Below are positions 56,148 through 64,000 of a DNA stretch of 64,000 nucleotides, piece after piece. A program made the translations under genes and the position numbers. The stretch's first letter is position 1; every line of letters begins with the position of its first letter. The notes under the pieces were generated by a model, which was not told the DNA's origin, ran no database searches, and worked only from the letters and a program-made list of their open reading frames with translations. Source of the stretch: Hygrophila difformis (Eukaryota; Streptophyta; Magnoliopsida; Lamiales; Acanthaceae); assembly GCA_030278955.1 (NCBI GenBank), contig JAOANR010000006.1, positions 12,795,915-12,859,914 of the forward strand. The letters are read 5' to 3'.

Positions 56148-59100
56148 TAGCGCTACTCGAACTCGACTCGGAAAAAATTCGACTCGTGCTCGAAAAATTT
56201 GAGTTGAGTAGGCACTGTATTCTTCAATTTTTGCCTGAAATACAATTTTTGCCTTTAAAAAAATAATTGTATATAGATGTATATGACTGTATTCTTCAAA
56301 TTTTTTTTGACTGGCAAGAATAAAATTTTAAAAATGAATCTTTTGAGTTTGAGCCTTGCTCGCCAATTAATTAAATGCATGGACGTACGGGACAAATTGA
56401 TGAAGTAGAATTTTACACTTGGGGGTAAAAATTGAGATTTATCTCATATAGCTAGGACTTTAAACCCACTTTCAAAGAGTCAATTTTATATCAAATTTCT
56501 AGCTAGGTTAACATGCACATTGACATACACGTCTTGAAACTAACACAAAGTATGTTATTGGATGGTTGGTTATACTGAAGAATGTATGGAGTTATGAATA
56601 TGTTTAATTACTTCTATATTTTTATTTTTTTTTTTTCATTTCATTTAAAACGTTACAATAAGAACAAAAGATAGCCCAGCTGGATATATACATATGGATA
56701 GATCGATGTGAAGAAACAAATTAAATTAAACAAGCTTAAGTGGTTTGCCTCCACACATTCTTCACCTTTCAATTCACAATTCCTTTGCTATCCAGTAATG
56801 GATAAACATATGGCTGTCACACATGTATGTAGAAACAAGAATTTACATCCTAGCATAGCATGCAACCAAACAAATAAACTAAAAATGAAAAATTTTGAAA
56901 TAAAGAAATGATTGACAACAACAAGACCCAAAAAATGGAAGGCCCTGAAAGGGATGGGACTATAACATGCCTACAATTTTACAAAAAGATGAAAGGGGCA
57001 GTGGCATGTAGTGTTGTTCCCTCCACAGGGAACTTGTTTCCTACCATGAAACCACCTGCGCTCTAGATTTCCCCAAATATTTTATGGTCCCTCGCTAGTA
57101 TTGTATAATCGCATTCATGCATATATATTGAGCAATCAGTGCAATAAATGTTCGAGTGTGAGAGATATGGCTCACGTGAAGCCCCTTGGATTCGGACAAA
57201 CAGACTATCAATAGAGTATACAATGTTCTTACAATGATATACTACTATATAGTAGCACAATAGATTGTTTCATCGCCCGCCCGGGCCCTGAACCCACTTG
57301 GTGCCCTCCATCAATTAGTACTACAACATACTACCATATTTACATTAATTTTAGAATCACTAATATTATTGGTATCCAAGTTGCACCATCCCATACCATT
57401 CATACATATGTATCTGAGTTTCTGACACGCGACCACGATTACCCTATTTTCAAATTAAGATGGATTTTTGTTAGGATAAAAACCCTCAACAACTCATCCG
57501 TGGTTAAAAGTGTTGATTAATATTTGCACTAATTATAACATAATGGTATGTTTGTGAGCAAACGGATCCACTAGCGAAAAGCAGATCGTCTCTACAATTA
57601 GTTATGAACGATTTATGAATTTAATTTGTACCTTAACCTTGCACTTATAAAAATTGCCTTCCGTTTTTACTAATCTTAGCTTAAATGGTCCAAATGATGA
57701 ATTAAGAATTTTAGAAGTGATCCAGAAACATTATGACCTATACCTATATATGATAGATCACAGATGTCATAAATATATAAGTGTATGTATGCTTCCACAA
57801 AAATTTTCTTTATTTAAAAAAATAAAAACAAATAAAGGGCAGATTTTCCTTTTACCACAATTTATTTTTTTTTCTAAAAAAAATAATTTCATGAATCACA
57901 TAAAATCAAAAGGGGCAGAAGAGAATGGACCAAGCAAGGTACTGATGCATGCATGCAAGCTAAGGGACTGCTATCACTTAATTAAGACATATCGATTTAT
58001 GTCCTCAGTAGATAGATATTCTTGCAGTCCTGGTATGACTCATTGGGTCCCCTATTCAATACGTCCTGCTGCTGCTGCTGCTGCTGCTTCAATCAAATTG
58101 AAGTTACTCACTCACTCATTATTAGTAATTAGACTGTACTACCACATTTAGGATTGTCAAATTTATACACGCTTGATTGAACGCTACACAATCGAAAAGG
58201 TTATAATTTAAGCAAGCAGAAACTTACACATACTTATTATTATTATAATCGATGTTGTGAGTAGCTAATAACCGAACAATATACAGTAGTTGTAGTAGAA
58301 TATACAGTAATAGTAGGAGTAGAATCTAAATATAATATGACAAGTGCCGCAGCATTCATTTCCGACAACCTATCATCCTGATCGCATTAATTGACGTACA
58401 TGACCCAGAAAACTCAATAAATATGTTCATACAGCCATACAGATATAATGCAGGGACCGGACAGATTCCCCGCATGGTAGTTGTTGTAGCTCTGCCCACT
58501 CGCGGCCTTGTGGTAAACTTTCCATTTGCTTTCGCTTTCAATCCCTGCAATTCTGCACACACAGGGTTTTTTTCTTCTATTACTGTTTACTCCTTCATTC
58601 ATTAATTAGAACTGGGGTTTGTCTCATTAATTATTACTGTATTATTAACCTCCTTTGTGTACACTTTTGTCACAAACTTTGTCCTGGAAATTGGGAAATC
58701 ATTATCACAGATGTACATATTTATTCATGCTGCTGCCTGCAGCTGATGTCCTGCTCCTATTTCAATACTGTTTTCCTTCCTCAATTAAATACTCCTGCAG
58801 TATAAGATTTGCAATAATGTAGTAATACTGGAGTACAAGGAAACTTTTTTTAAAAAAATTATTTCTTCACTCACTATCTTGTTTGGTGAGGATGGCCTGT
58901 CCAGGCCCATCTTAAAATGATTGGGCTCAAGTAGGACAATCTAAATGGGCTTTGTGGGGCCCATGCTTTGTGGTACACTGGTTTGTACTGGACCTGATGG
59001 GCCTGCAGGTTCTTTTTTATAGTACTACTTTCGGATGGTTTTGTCTTTGAAAAACTTTCTAAAGCTAGAAGTCTACGATGTGCTGCCACGTGGCGAAATT

Positions 59101-59180
59101 TGATTGGTTATCGCAATTATAGCTAAATTTATTCCCGCGTAAAATCTCCTGCGACGCATTTTATGCATTTAACAGTTCAC
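56148..59180. other. Intergenic, upstream of the AVT6-type gene
   Basis: At 56150-56205 a scrap of CGACTCG/CTCGAA repeats resembles the arms of the hAT element at 7249. A (CTG)n run of seven or eight units lies at about 58067-58090. Otherwise no gene was recognised; frames such as 57654-58151 lack any domain. Confidence 0.45.
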
Positions 59181-59182
59181 CC

Positions 59183-59188
59183 TATAAA
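59183..59188 (+). promoter_or_regulatory. Probable TATA box of the AVT6-type gene
   Basis: CCTATAAATG lies 68 bp upstream of the chosen start at 59251. If it is the TATA box, the transcript starts near 59215. The in-frame ATG at 59188, which overlaps it, would then not be transcribed. Confidence 0.5.
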
Positions 59189-59250
59189 TGCTATTTCCTG
59201 ACAATTTGGATTCCCCCAAATTCCAATTTTGCTCTATTAAATTCCCCAAA

Positions 59251-62200
59251 ATGCCATTCTCCGACCGCAAGCACCGTCGGAGTCAGAAGGCCGCCCCGCT
59301 TCTCCCCAAGGACCACGGCAACGAGTTCGATGGCGCCTCCTTCTCCGGCGCCGTATTCAACCTTTCCACAACCATTGTTGGCGCGGGAATCATGGCCCTA
59401 CCCGCCACGCTCAAGCAACTCGGCGCGATTCCGGGGCTGATCATGATCATATTGGCCGGGATGTTGACGAAAAAATCGATTGAGATCATCCTGAGGTTCA
59501 GCAAGGCCGCCAAGACGGCCTCCTACTCTGGTTTGGCCGCCGACGCGTTTTCCGGAGCCGGCCGGACGATCCTGCAGATGTGTATCGTGATAAACAACGT
59601 CGGAATGCTGGTGGTTTACATGATTATTATCGGTAAAATGAAAAATAATAACATAATATAATTCGTGAATTTCTTCAGTTTTTAATTCTTAATTTCGGCA
59701 ATTTGCTTCCCGAATCGTTTAATTTCTAGGTTTTTGGTAATTTTTATTATTGGCTGAATTCGATATTAGGCATTACATCTTCGCAATTTCCTTTTTTCCT
59801 GCAGTACAATTGGGTTCAATTAGGGATTTTAGTTGCCTACTTTCTTTTGGGCGAAAATGAGGCGAATTAGGGAAATGCAGAAAGTACACGGGCACGCGCA
59901 CACGCCCTATTTTTGGTGGGTTTTGGTCATTGGGAGTCTCTGAAGCACAGTCACATGTGACAACTTGGCTAATGCATCTGTTTTTATTGCTAAATATAGA
60001 TTATATGACAATTGGTATAATAATTTTGGCAAGTGGGTACTGCGTGGTCATTGTGCGGTATGGATGGATAACAATATCCCATCTTTGTTTTTGGATTGTT
60101 AATGTTTTAAATTTAATTGGCTAATTGTGCTGTTTTGGTCTGTGCGCCCCGGATCTTTACAGGGGATGTGCTATCGGAGACATGGTCACAAGGGGTGCAT
60201 CACACTGGTGTGATGGAAGAATGGTTTGGTCTTCATTGGTGGACAACCCGTTCTTCCATATTGCTCCTCACAACAATCTTTGTTTTCGTACCTCTGATTT
60301 CATTCAAACGAGTTGGTGAGTTTGTTCCTTCTTTTTATGTAACTCTATGAAGATAATTCTTTTGCATTTGGCATTTGTGGTTTCATCGGATTGAATTTGA
60401 CCTAAGCATAAATCACTCTAGCAAATTATTTGTCCCATCTTTTCAACCGATGTGTCTTAAGATGGCATTTGTTCCAGTAAATTGTGAAGGGCCAGGTCCA
60501 GTGGCAGATCCAGAAAATTTTTTAAGTGGCGGCCCAAAAGATATTGGAATATATTTTTTTGGTAAACATTGACATCTATGTGTCGGCAAAGGTGTGTGGG
60601 AACCCAAGCCACTAAATATTTGAATATATTGAAATTAGGGATATTAGTTACAACACAAAGAATATTAAGAAAAAATTAGTTGGAATGTCACATTGTGGTG
60701 TCACTATCAATAAGTGGTGGCACCAAACCTAATCTAGTTAAATGTAAAAAAATTTCTACCTTAGTAGCAATTTCATCAATTTAAGTGGTGTCATGTGTCA
60801 CCCCTAATTAATAAGCAGATCTGCCAATGCCTAGGGCATAGTGCTTTCATATACTGTAGGACAATTCACAAGTTGGTGTTACTTTGTCTGTACTTCACAG
60901 AGAATTATTAATTGTTTATCATTGAATAAACGGGGTTATGCTGTTCTAAAGCTGTACATATGTAGTCTTATTGCTACCAGAATCAAACTAAGTGCTCCAG
61001 TTGCTGTTGAATCCTTAACTCGACCTGTTGGATCATATTGGGTTGATTCATCTGAGTTTTAATAAAGTTTATTCACTTTATTTGTTTGGTCTGAGTGGAC
61101 CAGAAAAAGAAGAATAAAAGAAAATTACCCAGTAAGTTAAGGAACATGTTGTAACAGCTAAAAGCTAACAATGAATTTGAAAAAATAAGTAAAGTTTCCC
61201 GATAAGTAAAACTGTAAAAGCTAAGTACTGTATTTAGATTTATCGAATTGGGTACTTGGTGCTGTTGGGTAGCAAACCCAAGTCCCACATCGGAAGAATA
61301 GGGAAATATATCCCTAAATATAAGAGTCCACCTAACTCTAATTAGTATGAGGCCTTTTGGGAGGTGCCCAAAGACAAAACCGTGCGGGCTTGACCCAGAG
61401 CGGACAATATGATACTAATGCGGGAGTTAGAGTGGCGGTCGCTACTGAGACGGAGGTAGTATTAAGAAGCAAAATAAAATACCAAATGACCCTTGACACA
61501 TTAAAGGAGGAGAAGAGGAAAGCTTGATCTTTTATTTGAGGATCAAGTTCAAAGTGACTGGAGTATTTCTTTTGGGAGAGAAACATATAGGGAAGAGAAA
61601 TGGAAAAAAACAGAGAATTTTTCCTTTGAAAACTGCATGGTGCTAAGTGTTTTGGGATTTTGTTTATACCTTTCGAATGACGCTTAGTATGTAGTATTTG
61701 ATAACAATAATACTTGGCACTTAAATTTAATAGCTTAGTAATTAGTTCATTAAGTTTGGCTTCATAACTACAAAATGAATCCCTTACACTTAGTTGATTA
61801 AGTGGGTCTAAATCCAATAAGTAAAATAGAAATCATAATCGAATGATTTAATTCACTTATAGCATACAAAATATTTATTCAATTAAAATTAACTTCTCAT
61901 CATTATTATTGGTTTTATGTTTACATTTTAAGTATTCAGATTCAGCCACTTAATAATTCAGACCTCACTTTGATTTATCTAATGAGTCCTTAAATTTGAT
62001 AAAAGGGAGTATTTCAGAGAATCACAGTTCTTATCCTCGTTATAGATTGGTATAGGAGTTTAACAGAAAATATACGTCTGAAATTGGTTGTTTATTGAGT
62101 GAACAATTTTAGGTAACTTGCAGCAATATGAAATTTGATTATTTTGTTCTCCTTATATGTGAAGCATGGAGATGACTCTATAAATCTATTGATTCAAAAA

Positions 62201-64000
62201 ATGTTTGTGGTACCAGATTCATTGAGGTACACTTCAGCTCTGTCCGTTGCCCTAGCTGTTGTGTTTGTGGTGATCATTGCTGGAATAGCTATCATCAAGT
62301 CATTAAATGGAAGCATTGGGATGCCTCAACTACTACCAGACCTTGTTGATCAAGCATCCTTCTGGAAACTTTTTACAACTGTTCCAATACTTGTCACTGC
62401 TTATATTTGTCACCACAATAGTAAGTTGCTTTGAACTCATTAAAACGTTTTTCCGTATTTCGGTCTGTTTGACACAAAATATTACATTTAAAGGAGATTT
62501 TCAAGGCAGAATGCTGCCATATGTTAGAGACTAAAATGTTGTTGCTCAAATTTGCCCTTCATTCGTAGTGCCATCGACATTGTCTGATATTGTTTCTTCC
62601 AGAAGTTTGTTTAAGGGATCCATTTTCTCAGTTTCTTTATTCCAAATTGAAAATAGTTTAAATTTCATATGACATTAACATTCTCTATTCTGGATCACGT
62701 TCATGCTTGGGAAGTTTTGCAACAACTTATAAATCTTTATAGATGTGACAAATATTACTATGATATCCATATACTTTTAGCATAAAATTAGAACCGCATC
62801 CACATGATTGGGTTAACATCAAAATAATTTAGCATTATACAGCACTGTTCTTTGTCTAGATTATTGGTGTATCATATTTTTTATCCTAAGTGCTTTCTGT
62901 GGTTGAAGCTGCCTGATATCTTATTTCATTCAAAATATTATTTTCAAACTAAAATTAATTTATAACTCTTATGAAACTTGGTCTGCAGTTCACCCGATAG
63001 AGAATGAGCTGAAGGATCCCTCTCAAATGAAGTCCATCGTTCAGACGTCAATCACTTTGTGTACCTCTGTATATCTGGCTACTAGCTTCTTTGGGTTTCT
63101 CCTGTTTGGCAATCAAACGATGGATGATGTTCTTGCTAATTTTGATGGAGATCTAGGCATTCCATTTGGATCAATTCTCAATGACATTGTGAGAATAAGC
63201 TACGCTATCCATTTGATGCTTGTGTTTCCTATTGTCTTCTACTCTCTTCGGCTGAATGTTGATGGTATCCTTTTCCCACATGCCATCCCTATTTCCTATG
63301 ATAATCGAAGATTCTTTTCAGTAACCGTGTCTCTGATGGGCCTAATCTTTTTGGGAGCAAATTTTGTGCCTACCATATGGGATGCTTTTCAATTTACTGG
63401 TGCCACAGCTACGGTCTCTGTTGGTTTTATTTTCCCTGCTGCAATTGCCCTCAGGTTAGTTAACTTATACTGCACATGAAACTTCCTCTCTTGAATTTTA
63501 AAAGAATGTAGTGCGATAACAACAATTATCTTTCCTGTGTTTGAGTTTTTTCTGGTTATTCTCTTACGTGTCATCAAGAGATCAAAGGAGCAACATCGCA
63601 TTTGGGAATACATTTTAAAACCTTGTGCAATTCCATAACTTATTGTTGATGTGATTACTTGTAATGTTATACATTATTGATTGTACAAGTTCTGTTGAAC
63701 TCCCTCAGCCTACAGGCCCTATATTAATTCAGTCAGAATCACCCTCCATAGTTTCACTACATCCTGCCTAAGCTCAACTAATTGAAAACAAACTTCACCA
63801 TTTAGGATGAATACACACACCTATTACAGTGGGCAGGGGCCAAAATTAGTTTGGAGTTTTCATCAAAGCATTGAAGCTGAACTTGTCATACTCATACATA
63901 ATATTGATCTTTACCACCTATGGTGTTGTGCAGGGATACTCGAGGAATTGCCACAAAAAATGACAGAATAATTTCATGGATCATGATATTGTTGGCTGTG
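59251..64000 (+). CDS. AVT6: AVT6-type vacuolar amino-acid transporter (AAAP family), 3' end outside window
   Basis: A multi-pass membrane carrier; Arabidopsis AVT6 proteins export amino acids from the vacuole. Exons in view: 59251-59632, 60163-60315, 62217-62420, 62989-63454 and 63934 onward, all in frame, giving about 424 residues. The cytosolic N-terminus is basic (FSDRKHRRSQKAAPLLP). The first helix carries the family motif SGAVFNLSTTIVGAGIMALP (residues about 33-52). Further helices include IPGLIMIILAGMLTKKSIEI, VINNVGMLVVYMIII, ALSVALAVVFVVIIAGIAI, VPILVTAYICHHN and TSVYLATSFFGFLLFG. The luminal loop with LPDLVDQASFW and the P-I-E-N-E-L segment after exon 3 are conserved in AVT6/SLC38-like members. 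A longer start at 59188 is in frame but overlaps the TATA box. The third intron-sized gap (60316-62216) holds a MITE and an LTR fragment. I cannot tell which of AVT6A-E it is. Confidence 0.9.
60493..60836. mobile_element. hAT-like MITE in an AVT6 intron
   Basis: CAGTGGCAGATCCAGAAAAT at the left and GCAGATCTGCCAATG at the right are imperfect inverted ends of the common CAGTGGCGGATC type. The interior repeats TTTAAGTGGTGTC and CACCCCTAATTAA, shared with the element at 55525. The target duplication is not clean. Confidence 0.55.
61262..61445 (+). repeat. LTR or TRIM-like fragment in an AVT6 intron
   Basis: TGTTGGGTAGCAAACCCAAG followed by TCCCACATCGG resembles the LTR starts of the mini elements at 22666 and 33369, and GAGCGGACAATATGATACTA is a word common near plant LTR ends. 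No primer site follows, so it may be a solo LTR remnant. Confidence 0.45.

Noticed and set aside
57654..58151. 165-codon ORF upstream of the AVT6 gene
   Set aside because: Low-complexity stretches (poly-Lys/Phe, poly-Ala from CTG repeats), no domain, no start context; probably chance.

Overview
The window is nuclear DNA of a flowering plant. Four plant genes with GT-AG introns can be reconstructed, and they sit in AT-rich sequence crowded with Stowaway, hAT, PIF/Harbinger, Helitron, LTR, SINE and L1-type LINE elements. The N-terminus of the AINTEGUMENTA-like protein and the style of the repeats suggest an asterid eudicot, possibly Lamiales; that placement is inference.

Layout. 1-2218: the 3' end of an LTR retroelement (a plant transposon-protein ORF, a polypurine tract and the 3' LTR) whose body lies left of the window. 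2278-6296: a candidate Helitron on the minus strand carrying a decayed PPR gene fragment and several nested MITEs and a SINE. 6660-7968: a SINE, a Stowaway and a hAT element with perfect target duplications. 8337-10018: a two-exon hnRNP/RNP1-type RNA-binding protein gene. 10559-11230: a decayed Copia fragment. 13794-30348 (minus): a HEATR6-type HEAT/ARM repeat gene for which I could place 26 exons that join in frame into 1097 codons; its introns hold Stowaways (one nested in another), a mini LTR element, a Copia element and microsatellites. Its extreme N-terminal exon was not found.

31721-37972: a minus-strand mini LTR element, a 5'-truncated LINE with a 17-bp target duplication, and several Stowaways, one of them about 190 bp upstream of the TATA box of the next gene. 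37973-41414: a complete nine-exon AINTEGUMENTA orthologue with the 9-nt micro-exon of the family. 42800-45740: SINE and LINE fragments and a PIF/Harbinger MITE filled with TCTGA-type repeats. 45950-51960: a nearly complete L1-type LINE (ORF1 with zinc knuckle; ORF2 with endonuclease, reverse transcriptase and RNase H) broken by one frameshift and one amber codon. 53456-56139: two large Stowaways and a hAT MITE with a LINE inserted in it. 59251-64000: the first five exons of an AVT6-type vacuolar amino-acid transporter gene that runs off the right edge.

The four genes have unrelated roles (RNA metabolism, an uncharacterised HEAT-repeat scaffold, organ-growth transcription, amino-acid transport). 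No operon-like, CRISPR or prokaryotic features are present. The most distinctive material is in the repeats: three MITE-like elements whose interiors are built from one short motif, two LTR elements with almost no interior, and a LINE family whose truncated copies keep clear target duplications.
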